Assembly: GCA_963709325.1 (NCBI GenBank)
Contig: CAVPVV010000003.1
Location: 2,356,001-2,420,000 of the forward strand
Reading direction: 5' to 3'
Source of the DNA: VFZN01 sp963709325
Lineage (GTDB): Bacteria > Acidobacteriota > Vicinamibacteria > Vicinamibacterales > UBA2999
Length of the DNA stretch: 64,000 bases
Position 1 is the first letter of the stretch. Each line of letters starts with the position of its first letter. Of this stretch, positions 9,033-17,591 are shown piece by piece. The notes under the pieces are model-generated. The model saw nothing but the letters and a program-made list of their open reading frames with translations. It was not told the DNA's origin and did no database searches. The position numbers were made by a program, and so were the translations under genes.

Positions 9033-9128
9033 CACCCGAGGGATGGCATCGACCTCTGCCGCGGGCGCAGGTTGATCAGAGGAGACACCAAGGGGAGGCG
9101 GACTGGCGTGTGGGCCGACTTCCCCGCG

Positions 9129-9203
9129 TATAATGGCGGCACCTGCTTTTCTGAGCCCTCGGCCATTCCGGCCCTGCCCTCACCAAAGCCTTTGGCGTGA
9201 GGG
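9129..9203 (+). promoter_or_regulatory. Promoter and structured leader of zinc-ribbon gene, copy A
   Basis: A consensus-like -10 TATAAT (9129-9134) is followed by the box CCTGCTTTTCTG (9142-9153) and, 23 nt later, a hairpin with stem CCCTCA (9177-9182)/TGAGGG (9198-9203) and loop starting CCAAAGC. Copy B at 57592-57673 has the same order: TATACT, identical CCTGCTTTTCTG box, 25 nt, hairpin with a different but fully paired stem and the same CCAAAGC loop start. Conserved loop plus compensating stem changes argue for an RNA element acting on the downstream zinc-ribbon gene. Confidence 0.6.
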
Positions 9204-9247
9204 GCCCCGTGCACCGAACGCCGGGCGCAAGACTCCTGGAGCCAGTC

Positions 9248-9463
9248 ATGAGATGGAACGAGTTCGACGATCGGGGGAGTCGAGCGGCTCCTAGCGCCGA
9301 CCCCCGGCCGCCCGCTGCCTGCCCCGCCTGTCAGTCCCAATCGATTAGTACCGCCCGTCAGAAACCTGACGAAAACGCCTATTGGCGGTGTGACACCTGC
9401 GGCGAGGTGTGGAATCCCGGGCGGCGGAGCGCCGGGACGGGTCGAGAGCGAAGGTGGTCTTGA
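9248..9463 (+). CDS. Mini zinc-ribbon protein, copy A
   Basis: 71 residues from the ATG at 9248, preceded by a TGGAG ribosome site; the longer GTG reading from 9197 would start inside the leader hairpin and is rejected. A single zinc ribbon is formed by CPACQS (residues 25-30) and CDTCGEVW (47-54), with YWRC before the second pair and an Arg-rich tail. The same design (CPxC, about 18-20 residues, YWRCxxCGxxW, PxRR) recurs in the protein at 57677-57889. Such small ribbons usually bind zinc and often nucleic acid or partner proteins; no specific function is known to me. The shared leader implies shared regulation of the two paralogues. Confidence 0.75.
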   Translation: MRWNEFDDRGSRAAPSADPRPPAACPACQSQSISTARQKPDENAYWRCDTCGEVWNPGRRSAGTGRERRWS

Positions 9464-9556
9464 GCGTGCGGGAGCCAGAGCCATTGCCCGTTTGATGGAG
9501 TTGTCCTGCAAACCCGCGCTGTGACGCGGTGAGTGGCAAGCGATCGGGCGCCTGCG

Positions 9557-10957
9557 TCATCGTCCACGGAACGTCTCGGCCGAGCCCGCCTCCGTGAACT
9601 CGAGGGCGCGGTCGCCGGCTCTTCCGGTCACGCGGTAGCGTCCGCGCATCTGCAGGAAGTCGAGGCCGTCGGCAAGCGGCGCGCTGCGCCACGGCGTGCG
9701 GATGGCGCTCTCGACGGCGATCTCCATCTGCAGATCGAGCGACGCGCTTACACCGCGGACGACGATTCGGGCCGGCCGGTCGAGGCTCGGTTCGATGGTC
9801 TCGTCGATCGTCACGCGCGTCGCCTGGCCGAGCGGGCCGTCGGGGCCGAGGACCATCATGAACCCGGGAACGCGGCTCGCATCCGCGGCGTCAGCGGGCG
9901 GGAACACCCGGCCGTAGAGGATCGACAGACCCTCGTGCTGCACCTGGCCCCACTGCCAGCTGACGCCTTCCCAGAAGCCCCAGTTGTGATCGTGGTAGCC
10001 CGTCCCGCCGGCGAGCGGTAAAGTGTCGCTCCCGACTTGTATGCTGCCGTCGAGAGCGCCGGACATCACCGGAACGACGTAGCCGGAGACCCAGCCGCGG
10101 GCGCCGGTGATCTCCAGCGGCGGCAGTGAGTGACCGCGGCGAGCGGTGAGCACGACCTCACCTCGAGCCCGCGCCGCGCCAGCCACCGCATCACGGTGCA
10201 AATCGAACCCGACCACATACCTGTCCCCATCGAGGCGAATACGGTTCGCACCTACCGTGATCTCCGGCGCGGTGTCGAGCACGTCGTTCGCGTCGATCTC
10301 CGCGGCCTCGCTGTAATTCTCGAACTGGCCCGCCCGGTCCAGCTGCAGCCGGACGCCGGCCACTCGTCGTCCATTCTCGCGGACCGGCCCGACGAGGAAC
10401 GTCAGGTAGAAGCGCGTCGAACCTGCCTGGCCGTTGAAGTAGAGCCACTCCACCCACGACGCGGCTCGCGCGGAGACGTCGGGGACGGCGTGGAAGCGAT
10501 CGAGCGAGCGGAGCACATCCGCCGGCAATGGCGAGGTCCACGCGGCATCGTCTGGCGCATCAAACCACGCGGTCACGCCGGCGGTTTCAGGATCCTCGAG
10601 CGCGCGCTCGAGGCTCGGTATCCCGCCCCGCGCCCGCAGCCGCGTGACGACGCCGTTCTGGACCAGGAAGACGCTGCCCCGCCGCGTCGGCGACGCCGCG
10701 GCAATGCGATCCGCGAATGCCGGCGCGCCGAGACCGCCCCAAAGAAGATAGCGGCCGTTCGTCAGCCGGCTGGCTGCACCCGTGACGACGACGTCGCCGC
10801 CGCCGACGAGGGCCGGGGACTGCGACTGTTCGAGCACGACTTCGGCCACGCCGAGCAGGTTCGCCATCACCGCTACGCCGAGACCGAAGCCGCCGGCCAG
10901 CACCGCGGTCCTGATCGGGTGCATGAGCAGCGCCCGCAGCGCGAGCCGGACGATCAC
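9557..10957 (-). CDS. Membrane-anchored CrtC/AttH-domain (lipocalin-like) protein of an ABC exporter operon
   Basis: 466 residues from a GTG overlapping the ATPase stop (GTGA). An N-terminal membrane segment lies at about 10-33, so the rest is probably periplasmic. The C-terminal half carries the hallmark of the CrtC/AttH family (YHDHNWGFWEGVSWQWGQV at about 338-356), a double lipocalin-like fold. Family members include hydroxyneurosporene hydratases and AttH, the last gene of attEFGH operons, which encode an ABC exporter (AttE ATPase, AttF/AttG permeases). The gene order here is permease, permease, ATPase, this protein, so an AttH role is better supported than carotenoid hydration; no carotenoid genes are near. 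The substrate is unknown. Confidence 0.75.
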   Translation of the reverse strand: MIVRLALRALLMHPIRTAVLAGGFGLGVAVMANLLGVAEVVLEQSQSPALVGGGDVVVTGAASRLTNGRYLLWGGLGAPAFADRIAAASPTRRGSVFLVQNGVVTRLRARGGIPSLERALEDPETAGVTAWFDAPDDAAWTSPLPADVLRSLDRFHAVPDVSARAASWVEWLYFNGQAGSTRFYLTFLVGPVRENGRRVAGVRLQLDRAGQFENYSEAAEIDANDVLDTAPEITVGANRIRLDGDRYVVGFDLHRDAVAGAARARGEVVLTARRGHSLPPLEITGARGWVSGYVVPVMSGALDGSIQVGSDTLPLAGGTGYHDHNWGFWEGVSWQWGQVQHEGLSILYGRVFPPADAADASRVPGFMMVLGPDGPLGQATRVTIDETIEPSLDRPARIVVRGVSASLDLQMEIAVESAIRTPWRSAPLADGLDFLQMRGRYRVTGRAGDRALEFTEAGSAETFRGR

Positions 10958-11592
10958 GCGAGCTCTCCATCCACGAATCGACCGTCCCGCATGCGCAGGA
11001 CCCGCTGCGCCCGCTCCGCGATCGACGGGTCGTGCGTGACGACCACAACCGCGGTCCCGTCCTTGTGCAGCAGATCGAAGAGGCCGGCGATGGCCTCGCC
11101 TGTGGCTTGATCCAGCTCCCCGGTCGGCTCGTCGGCGAGGATGAGTCGCGGCCGGTTCGCCATGGCCCGAGCAATCGCGACGCGCTGCATCTCGCCGCCC
11201 GACAGCTGGCTGGGCCGGTGATCGGCGCGGTGGCCGAGACCGACGTAGTCGAGGAGCAGGCGCGCGCGGTTGAGCCGCACGGCTGGTGGCACGCCCGCTT
11301 CGGCCTGCGGCAACTCGACGTTCTCGAGCGCGGTCAGCATCGGCAGCAGGAAGAAGCGCTGGAAGACGAAGCCGATCTTGGTCAGGCGGAGGCGGCTGCG
11401 CTCGGCGTCGGAGAGCGCGCCAACGTTGCGCCCTTCGAGCCGGAGCTCACCGCTCGTCGCCGTGTCCACGCACCCGAGCACGTGCAGCAGCGTGGATTTG
11501 CCGCACCCCGACGGGCCGGCAATCGCCACATACTCTCCTTCGCTCACTTCGAGCGTCACTTCCCGGAGCGCCGCGACCGGGCCGGCCGGCAT
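10954..11592 (-). CDS. ABC transporter ATP-binding protein (MacB/LolD type)
   Basis: 212 residues from ATG 11592. Walker A GPSGCGKST (26-34), Q-loop (around Q77), signature LSGGE (129-133), Walker B LILADEP (149-155) and the E-x-D-loop region are all intact. It belongs to the MacB/LolD group that partners with FtsX-type permeases. Family-like sequence continues upstream of the ATG in the same frame (PIVEARDIWRIFP) as far as the stop overlapping the upstream permease end, but no ATG, GTG or TTG is present there, so the true start may be a rare codon. Upstream permeases and the downstream AttH-like gene complete the transporter. Confidence 0.9.
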   Translation of the reverse strand: MPAGPVAALREVTLEVSEGEYVAIAGPSGCGKSTLLHVLGCVDTATSGELRLEGRNVGALSDAERSRLRLTKIGFVFQRFFLLPMLTALENVELPQAEAGVPPAVRLNRARLLLDYVGLGHRADHRPSQLSGGEMQRVAIARAMANRPRLILADEPTGELDQATGEAIAGLFDLLHKDGTAVVVVTHDPSIAERAQRVLRMRDGRFVDGELA

Positions 11593-11646
11593 CGGGAAGA
11601 TGCGCCAGATGTCGCGGGCCTCGACGATCGGCGTGCGATTGCCGGC

Positions 11647-12846
11647 TCACGACACGAACTCCCGCCGGAGCGTGCCGGCAATCGGAAGCCGTGTGACGAG
11701 CCACATCGGGTAGACCGCCGCCCCGAGCGCGACTCCGGTGAGGAGTCCTGCATGCAGCCACAGGACGCGCGGTTCGAAGACGAAGAAGTGCAGCGTGGCC
11801 GGCACGCCCGGCAACGAACGGAGGATGGCGTCGAGCCACATCGAGAGCGCCAGGCCGAGCGGAATCGCAGCAGCACCGCCGATGCCAACCAGCAGCGCCG
11901 ACTCCCAGAGCACGTCGGCCGCGATGCGGTGTCGCGAGAAGCCGATCGCGCGAAGGGCCGCGATCTCGCCGAGCCGCTGGTTCACGGATACCGTCAGCAG
12001 CACGGTGATCAGCACGATGCCGAACGACAGCGTCACGAACGCCAGTGCCGTGGAAATCTGCCGGAAGTACGAGAAACCGACGCGCTCGAAACGCTCGATC
12101 ACCTCGTCGTTCGAGAAGGTATAGAGGTCGGGCCGGGCCTTGCGGATCGCGTCTACCGCGGCGTCAGGTCCTGATTCCGGCCGTGACGCCACCATGATCA
12201 GATCGGCCTCTCCTGCCGGCCGCTCGCACAGCCGATCCAGCACCTCGAATCGCGACGCCATCGTCAACTGCGCGCCGGAGTCGAACGGGAAGGTCGCGAT
12301 GCCGGCAATCCGAACGGTGACCGGCGGCAGGATCGAGGGCGTCGCAGCGCAGCGGCCCCGCAGCTCGATGGACCTACCCGGACCTGCCTTCATGCGCTCC
12401 GCCAACCGATGGTTGACCACCACGTCCAGCGCGTCGTCTTCGCGACCGGAGAGGTCTCGACCGTCGACGACGGTCCAGATGCGACGAGTGGTCGCGCCCA
12501 CCGCGAAGAGCGCCACTTCGTCGGCCCGCTCGGAATCCGCGCCGACCTCGGCCTCGCCAATCCGGAACGGCACAGCGGAGGCGACTTCCGGCAGGGCGGA
12601 GAGTGCTCTGGCCGTCTCGAGCGCGCGATCGATCGGCAGCCGCGACTGAGGTATGCCTTCCGACGCAAGGACGCGGACGTCGAACCCGAACGCGTCGAGC
12701 AGCTCACGCACCGACACGAGCAACCCGCGCGAGAGCAGCAGCATGTCGAACATCAAGGCGCCGGCCGCGGCAATGCCGAGGATGCCCAGCGCTGAACGAC
12801 CGCGGCGGCGAAGGAGCGAGCGCCAGGCAAAGGCGAGCGCCCTCAT
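11647..12846 (-). CDS. FtsX-like ABC transporter permease (second permease of the operon)
   Basis: 399 residues from ATG 12846, which overlaps the previous permease stop (ATGA); a 449-residue reading with an upstream start is antisense-like in its first 50 residues and is rejected. MRALAFAWRSLLRRRGRSALGILGIAAAG gives the cytoplasmic start and first membrane helix; a large periplasmic domain (about 45-270) and three C-terminal membrane helices with the FtsX motif GEIAALRAIGFSRHRI follow. It should pair with the ATPase at 10954-11592 and the frameshifted permease upstream, like AttF/AttG. Complete as far as can be seen. Confidence 0.88.
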   Translation of the reverse strand: MRALAFAWRSLLRRRGRSALGILGIAAAGALMFDMLLLSRGLLVSVRELLDAFGFDVRVLASEGIPQSRLPIDRALETARALSALPEVASAVPFRIGEAEVGADSERADEVALFAVGATTRRIWTVVDGRDLSGREDDALDVVVNHRLAERMKAGPGRSIELRGRCAATPSILPPVTVRIAGIATFPFDSGAQLTMASRFEVLDRLCERPAGEADLIMVASRPESGPDAAVDAIRKARPDLYTFSNDEVIERFERVGFSYFRQISTALAFVTLSFGIVLITVLLTVSVNQRLGEIAALRAIGFSRHRIAADVLWESALLVGIGGAAAIPLGLALSMWLDAILRSLPGVPATLHFFVFEPRVLWLHAGLLTGVALGAAVYPMWLVTRLPIAGTLRREFVS

Positions 12847-13776
12847 CGGCGCACCAGCGTCAGCGTGTTGCTCCTGACCAGCGCCCACGATGCCAGGACG
12901 CTGGCTGCCATCCCGAGCGGTATGGCCACCGCTATCGATCGCCACGCGATCGACGGGGTGACGCGGACGAAGATCAGCGACGTGTCGTAACGCCACTGGA
13001 AGAAGGCGTTGAAGACGCCCTCGGTGAGCGCCGCGAGCGCGACACCGAAGATTGCGCCGGCGCCGGCGATGATCGCACCCTCGAGCAGCACCTGGGCGAG
13101 CACCCGCGCCCGGGTGAGCCCGATCAGCCTCAGCGTTCCTACCGTTTCACGCCGCTCGTCGGCGAGCAGGACCATCAGGGCGAGCAGGAAAACCGCTCCG
13201 GTGATCACGGTGAGGCTGGCGATGGCCAGGTGGAAGCGGCTCAAGACCTCGAACGGATTGCGCTCAGTCGTCCCCGCCACGGCTGGATCGCACGCCGATG
13301 GTCGGTACGCGAGCCGCCCAGTCCCGCGCGAACGCCTCGGCGTCTTCCGGACGACGAAGTTTGACGTTTATGGCGGAGAGGGAGTCGTCGTTTTGCGGGT
13401 TGCGGGGATCACCGGTCAGGCGCAGCAGGTCGGGCAGGTGGAGCCTCGCCTCGAGCCGCTCGCTGGTCACGCGGATCGGGTCCGGCATCGGCTCGTAGCT
13501 GCCGGCAATGCGGAACCGCTGCCGGCTCGCGCCGGACGGGTCGCCCGAGAGCTCGATGACGTCGCCGACTTTCAGATGGCGCGCGGCCAGCAATTGGCGC
13601 GAGAAGAGGACGGCGGGCGGGTCCGGCTGCATGTCAGCGACCGCGATCGCTGGCGGCAATGCGTGGCCGAGGCCGACGATCAGGCCCATGACGAACAGGA
13701 CGCTACATATTGAATGGACCCGTGAAGTGCCGGCGCTGACCATCCGCCGGCACTGTATCAAGGGTTGGCGCGCCAT
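12843..13776 (-). pseudogene. FtsX-like ABC permease, first of the operon, interrupted by a frameshift
   Basis: Two overlapping readings make one permease. The N-terminal part (13776 down to 13264) has a membrane segment and periplasmic sequence ending VPTIGVRSS; the C-terminal part (13280 down to 12843) begins AGTTERNPFEVLSRF and has three membrane helices with the FtsX motif RRETVGTLRLIGLTRARV. They join near 13270-13285 by a one-base frame change. The N-terminal domain also seems short for the family, lacking part of the periplasmic region. Either the gene is broken, or there is a sequencing error. The remaining operon is intact with 4-nt overlaps, which would favour a recent event or an error. 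Confidence 0.7.
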
Positions 13777-13800
13777 CGATCGCGAGCGAGATGTGGACGG

Positions 13801-14508
13801 TCAGGAGGCGGCCGCGAGTTGGACTCCCAGTTTCGCCAGGAGCTCGCGCCTGCCAACGGTGGTGAGCCGAAGCACCCGGCTGTCGAGATCGCGACGCAGC
13901 CACGACTTCTTCAGGGCTGCGCCCAGCACCGCGGCGCCGAGCGCGCCGGCGAGGTGCGGGCGACGCTCGCTCCAGTCCAGGCACGCGAACGCAAAGCGAC
14001 GGTGCGACTTCCGTGCTGCCGCAATGTCGATGCCGAGCCGCTCGAACGCGGCATGCCCCAGGGGCGTCAGGTCGCACGACTGGTCGGCGGCGGGTGGGGA
14101 CAGCCAGCCGAGCGAGACGCATCGATCAAAGAGCGCCACTCCAAGCGCCCCGGCGATGTGATCGTAGCAGCTGCGCGCGGCGCGCAGCGCGATCGGCGTC
14201 GCCGGCTCGAACGGCCGGCTCGATGCGCCTGCGACAGCGCTCAACGCATCAAGGGCGGCGGCCACTTCAGGTCGATCAAGCGAGTAATAACGGTGGCGTC
14301 CCTGCGCGAACACCTGCACCAACCGGCTCTGCCTGAGCCGCTGGAGGTGCACGCTCGCGGTTGACGGCGTGATCTCAGCGAGCGCGGCCAGTTCGGTGCT
14401 GGTACGGGCGCGCCGGTCGAGCAGGCAGTAGAGCATCCGGGCCCGCGCCGGCTCGCCAATCGCCGCCGCGATGCCGGCGACGGCGGCGTCTACAGTCGCG
14501 ACTTCCAT
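13801..14508 (-). CDS. ArsR-family winged-helix regulator heading the exporter operon
   Basis: 235 residues. The N-terminal winged helix (about 10-85) shows the ArsR pattern: EPARARMLYCLLDRRARTSTELA, TPSTASVHLQRLRQSRLV as recognition helix, and a GRHRYYSLDRPEV wing. A C-terminal extension of about 140 residues is longer than usual ArsR/SmtB proteins, and no CxC metal site is visible, so a metal ligand is not indicated. It lies 24 bp upstream of the first permease on the same strand and probably autoregulates the whole operon as a repressor (inference). Its -10 box sits only 6 nt before the start codon. Confidence 0.88.
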   Translation of the reverse strand: MEVATVDAAVAGIAAAIGEPARARMLYCLLDRRARTSTELAALAEITPSTASVHLQRLRQSRLVQVFAQGRHRYYSLDRPEVAAALDALSAVAGASSRPFEPATPIALRAARSCYDHIAGALGVALFDRCVSLGWLSPPAADQSCDLTPLGHAAFERLGIDIAAARKSHRRFAFACLDWSERRPHLAGALGAAVLGAALKKSWLRRDLDSRVLRLTTVGRRELLAKLGVQLAAAS

Positions 14509-14514
14509 TGTTTG

Positions 14515-14520
14515 ATGCTA
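14515..14520 (-). promoter_or_regulatory. -10 box TAGCAT for the ArsR gene, leaderless arrangement
   Basis: Read on the minus strand, TAGCAT is followed by 6 nt (CAAACA) and then the ATG at 14508. Transcription would begin at or next to the start codon, and no ribosome-binding site can fit. Confidence 0.5.
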
Positions 14521-14579
14521 AACGAAGTATGGAGCCAGCGCCAGAGGCGCCGCGACGGCTCGGGCGTCGCGATCGCAGC

Positions 14580-14585
14580 TAGACT
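14580..14585 (+). promoter_or_regulatory. -10 box TAGACT for the FAD oxidase gene, leaderless arrangement
   Basis: TAGACT is followed by 6 nt (CTGCCC) and then the ATG at 14592. With the divergent ArsR -10 box it defines an 83-bp divergent promoter region in which both genes look leaderless. Confidence 0.5.
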
Positions 14586-14591
14586 CTGCCC

Positions 14592-16328
14592 ATGAAGCGG
14601 CGCGAAATCCTCAGGTCACTGCTCGGGTTGTGGCCGGCGGCGCGACTGGCCAGCGCGCAGACGCCGACCGGCGCGACCTGGACCAGTTCCGAGCGCTGGC
14701 GCGCCCTGCAGAAACAACTGGGAGCGCGGGTCGTCGCGCTCGCGTCACCGCTCGAGGCGTGTGCGCGCGCAAACGGGGCCGGCGCCGAGACGCTGTTCGC
14801 TCGCCTCAAGAACCCCTATTACCTGGGCGACGAACCGGCATTGACCCAGACGCTCGGCTGGACAGGGGCCTGGGTATCGCGCGCCAGCCGCTTCGCGGTG
14901 CGCGCCGAGTCCGCGGACGATGTGGCGGCGGCGGTGAGGTTTGCGCGGGCGAACGGCGTGCGGCTCGTCGTGAAGGGCGGTGGCCACAGCTATTTCGGCA
15001 ACTCCAATGCCGCGGACTCGCTGCTGGTGTGGACGCGCGCGATGGATCGCATCGAGGTGCACGATGCCTTCGTGCCACGTGGTGCTCCCGCTGGCACGTC
15101 GACACGTGAGGCAGTGTCGGCGGGAGCGGGCGCAATCTGGGGCCGTGTGTACGAGGCCGTCTCGGTCGCGCACGGCCGCTACGTGCAAGGCGGCGGTTGC
15201 CTCACCGTCGGCGTCGCCGGGTTCGTCCTCGGCGGCGGCTTCGGCAGCCTCTCGAAGGCGTATGGCACCGGCGCCGCCAACCTGCTCGAGGCAGAAATCG
15301 TCACCGCCGACGGCCGCACCCGCATTGTCAACGCGTGGAGCGATCCGGACCTGTTCTTCGCGCTGCGCGGAGGCGGGGGCGGCACCTTCGGCATCACCAC
15401 GCGGTTGACGCTGGCGACGCATCCGCTCCCCGAAACGATCGGCGGCGTGATCTTCTCGGTGACAGCCGGCACCGATGCCGCGTGGTCCGCGCTCGTCAGC
15501 CGAGTCACCGCGTTCTACGCCGACACACTGTTCAACTCGAGCTGGGGCGAGCAGCTGCGCTTCAGTCCTGGCCGGCGGCTCGGCGTGTCGATGGTGTTTC
15601 ACGGCTTGACCCAGGATGCCGCCCTCGCCGCGTGGAAGCCGTTTCTCGCGTGGATCGCGGAACGTGGCAACGACTATCGGCTCGACAGCGATCCTTTGAT
15701 TCTCGCGATTCCGGCTCGGAGATTCTGGGACCCATCGTTCCTTCGCTCAGTGCCTGGCTTGGTGCTTGGCGACGATCGCCCCGGCGCCCCCGCCGGCAAC
15801 GTGTTCTGGACGACCAACCTCGGTGAGGCCGGACAGGTGCTGCATGCCTACGAATCGATGTGGCTGCCGGCCGGTCTGCTTGGCGGCGCCGAGCAGCAGC
15901 ATCTTGCGGCTGCGCTGATCGACGCATCGTCCTCATGGAGCGTGACGTTGCACACGAACAAGGGGATGGCGGGAGGCGCGCCATCGGCGATCGCCGCGTG
16001 TCGCGAGACCGCCACCAATCCAGAGGTGCTGAACGCGTTTGCGCTGGTGATCTGCGCCGCCGACGCGCCGCCGGCCTGGCCGGGCATTCCGGGTCACGAG
16101 CCGGATCTCGACAAGGGGAAACGCGAGGCTGCCCGGGTACGAACGGCGATGGCGCCGCTCCGCCGCCTCGCCGAGGGCGCTGGAAGCTACATGTCGGAAA
16201 CAAACTTCTACGACGAGGGCTGGCAGGCCGCGTATTGGGGCGAGCACTACACTCGCCTGGCGCAGATCAAGCGCAAATACGATCCTGGTAACGTCTTCCG
16301 CGGCCATCACACCGTCGAGCCGGCCTGA
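14592..16328 (+). CDS. BBE-type FAD-linked oxidase, exported
   Basis: 578 residues. The N-terminus (MKRREILRSLLGLWPAARLASAQ) looks like a Tat/Sec-type export signal. The FAD-binding PP-loop shows KGGGHSYFGNS (about 131-141), whose His is the usual 8-alpha-histidyl attachment site, and GGGCLTVGVAGFVLGGGFG (about 199-217), whose Cys matches the second, cysteinyl attachment site of bicovalent berberine-bridge-type enzymes. The BBE C-terminal segment is present (ETNFYDEGWQAAYWGEHY, then KRKYDPGNVFRGHH). Such enzymes oxidise sugars, alcohols or alkaloid-like substrates with O2; the substrate here is unknown. It is divergent from the ArsR gene. Confidence 0.9.
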   Translation: MKRREILRSLLGLWPAARLASAQTPTGATWTSSERWRALQKQLGARVVALASPLEACARANGAGAETLFARLKNPYYLGDEPALTQTLGWTGAWVSRASRFAVRAESADDVAAAVRFARANGVRLVVKGGGHSYFGNSNAADSLLVWTRAMDRIEVHDAFVPRGAPAGTSTREAVSAGAGAIWGRVYEAVSVAHGRYVQGGGCLTVGVAGFVLGGGFGSLSKAYGTGAANLLEAEIVTADGRTRIVNAWSDPDLFFALRGGGGGTFGITTRLTLATHPLPETIGGVIFSVTAGTDAAWSALVSRVTAFYADTLFNSSWGEQLRFSPGRRLGVSMVFHGLTQDAALAAWKPFLAWIAERGNDYRLDSDPLILAIPARRFWDPSFLRSVPGLVLGDDRPGAPAGNVFWTTNLGEAGQVLHAYESMWLPAGLLGGAEQQHLAAALIDASSSWSVTLHTNKGMAGGAPSAIAACRETATNPEVLNAFALVICAADAPPAWPGIPGHEPDLDKGKREAARVRTAMAPLRRLAEGAGSYMSETNFYDEGWQAAYWGEHYTRLAQIKRKYDPGNVFRGHHTVEPA

Positions 16329-16465
16329 ACGGCGCTAAACCGCCTCGGCCATCGCATCCCGTCGATCCACCGCGCCCGAAGCTCGATTCGGCGATAGTCT
16401 GGTTTTTTGATCGCCATCAAACCGAGCTCGAGAGTCGAGCCGCCAATCACCAACGGGAGACTGCG

Positions 16466-17161
16466 ATGAGCAAGAAGACATCGACAGATCAGGGCCACCG
16501 TCAACTTCCGAAGCACAAACCTGCAGTAGTCTCGGCCGCGGAATGGGAAGCGGCGCGCGGCAAGCTCCTCGTAAAGGAAAAGGAACTGAGCCACGCGCGC
16601 GACGCGCTCGCCGCCGAGCGGCGCCAAATGCCATGGCTGGCTGTGGAGAAGACCTACCAGTTCGACGGGCCGCAGGGAACAGCGAGCCTGGTCGATCTCT
16701 TCGATGGCCGCCGGCAGCTGATTCTCTATCGCGCCTTCTTCGAGCCAGGCGTATTCGGCTGGCCCGAACACGCTTGCCGCGGCTGCTCGATGGTGGCTGA
16801 CCAGGTCGCGCACCTGGCCCACCTGAACGCGCGCGACACCACGCTCGTGTTCGCTTCACGCGCGCCGCAGGCCGAGATCGAGCGACTGAAGACACGCATG
16901 AACTGGACAATGCCCTGGTTCACGATCACTGACAGCTTCGACAAGGACTTCGGCGTGGACGAGTGGCACGGTACGAACGCGTTCATCCGCGACGGCGACC
17001 GCGCGTTTCGAACCTACTTCGTCAACAATCGCGGCGACGAGCAGATGGGGGGCACCTGGAACTATCTCGACATCACGGCGCTCGGACGACAGGAGGAGTG
17101 GGAGGACTCGCCGGAAGGGTACCCGACAGACGCCGCCGTACAAGTGGTGGAACTGGCATGA
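16466..17161 (+). CDS. DUF899 family thioredoxin-fold protein
   Basis: 231 residues with GGGAG about 8 nt before the ATG. A helical N-terminus (WEAARGKLLVKEKELSHARDALAAERRQMPW) leads into the thioredoxin-like DUF899 core: DLFDGRRQLILYRAFF, then HACRGCSMVADQV with the paired cysteines, FASRAPQAEIERLK, and NYLDITALGRQEEWEDSPEGYP at the end. The family is widespread in soil bacteria; a redox or detoxifying role is suspected from the fold but no reaction is established. No export signal is seen. Confidence 0.9.
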   Translation: MSKKTSTDQGHRQLPKHKPAVVSAAEWEAARGKLLVKEKELSHARDALAAERRQMPWLAVEKTYQFDGPQGTASLVDLFDGRRQLILYRAFFEPGVFGWPEHACRGCSMVADQVAHLAHLNARDTTLVFASRAPQAEIERLKTRMNWTMPWFTITDSFDKDFGVDEWHGTNAFIRDGDRAFRTYFVNNRGDEQMGGTWNYLDITALGRQEEWEDSPEGYPTDAAVQVVELA

Positions 17162-17275
17162 CTCCTACGACGACACCCGATCGTCCCAGTGGTCGAGCGT
17201 CGTGGATCGCGGCCTCGAGCTTCAGGGACAAGGAACCGGAGCGGCCGGGGCCAACAAAAGGGAGCGAGGTGCGCG

Positions 17276-17566
17276 ATGAGCGATGTGCAGAGCCGCGAGC
17301 AAGCGACGCCTGAGACTGAATTGACAAGGGTTCGGGCCCGCGCTCTTCCGACGGGGGTGCGCGCGACTCGCGCCGTTGCCGTGGGCGCGGCTGCAGTCGG
17401 TGCGCTGGCGCTCGGAAGCCTGGCGATCGGCGCTATCGCCATCGGGCGCCTCGCCGTCGGTGCCCTTGCGATGAGACGCGCACGAGTGCACACGCTGATC
17501 GTCGACAACCTCGAGGTACGGCGGCTGCAGGTGGACGAACTGACAATCAGCAGCGGGCCGCGGTGA
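17276..17566 (+). CDS. Small Ala/Gly-rich repeat protein of unknown function
   Basis: 96 residues from ATG 17276, preceded by GGGAGCGAGG; an in-frame GTG 87 nt upstream is less likely. The middle (about 30-65) is a run of short hydrophobic units of the type VGALALGSLAIGAIAIGRLA, spaced about every five residues, followed by HTLIVDNLEVRRLQVDELTI with the same rhythm. The periodic pattern suggests a short left-handed beta-helix or pentapeptide-like coil, or a glycine-zipper membrane segment. No function is known. Next gene starts 25 nt downstream with an excellent ribosome site. Confidence 0.65.
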   Translation: MSDVQSREQATPETELTRVRARALPTGVRATRAVAVGAAAVGALALGSLAIGAIAIGRLAVGALAMRRARVHTLIVDNLEVRRLQVDELTISSGPR

Positions 17567-17591
17567 TCGAACGGTTCAAGGAGGTCGTTCG

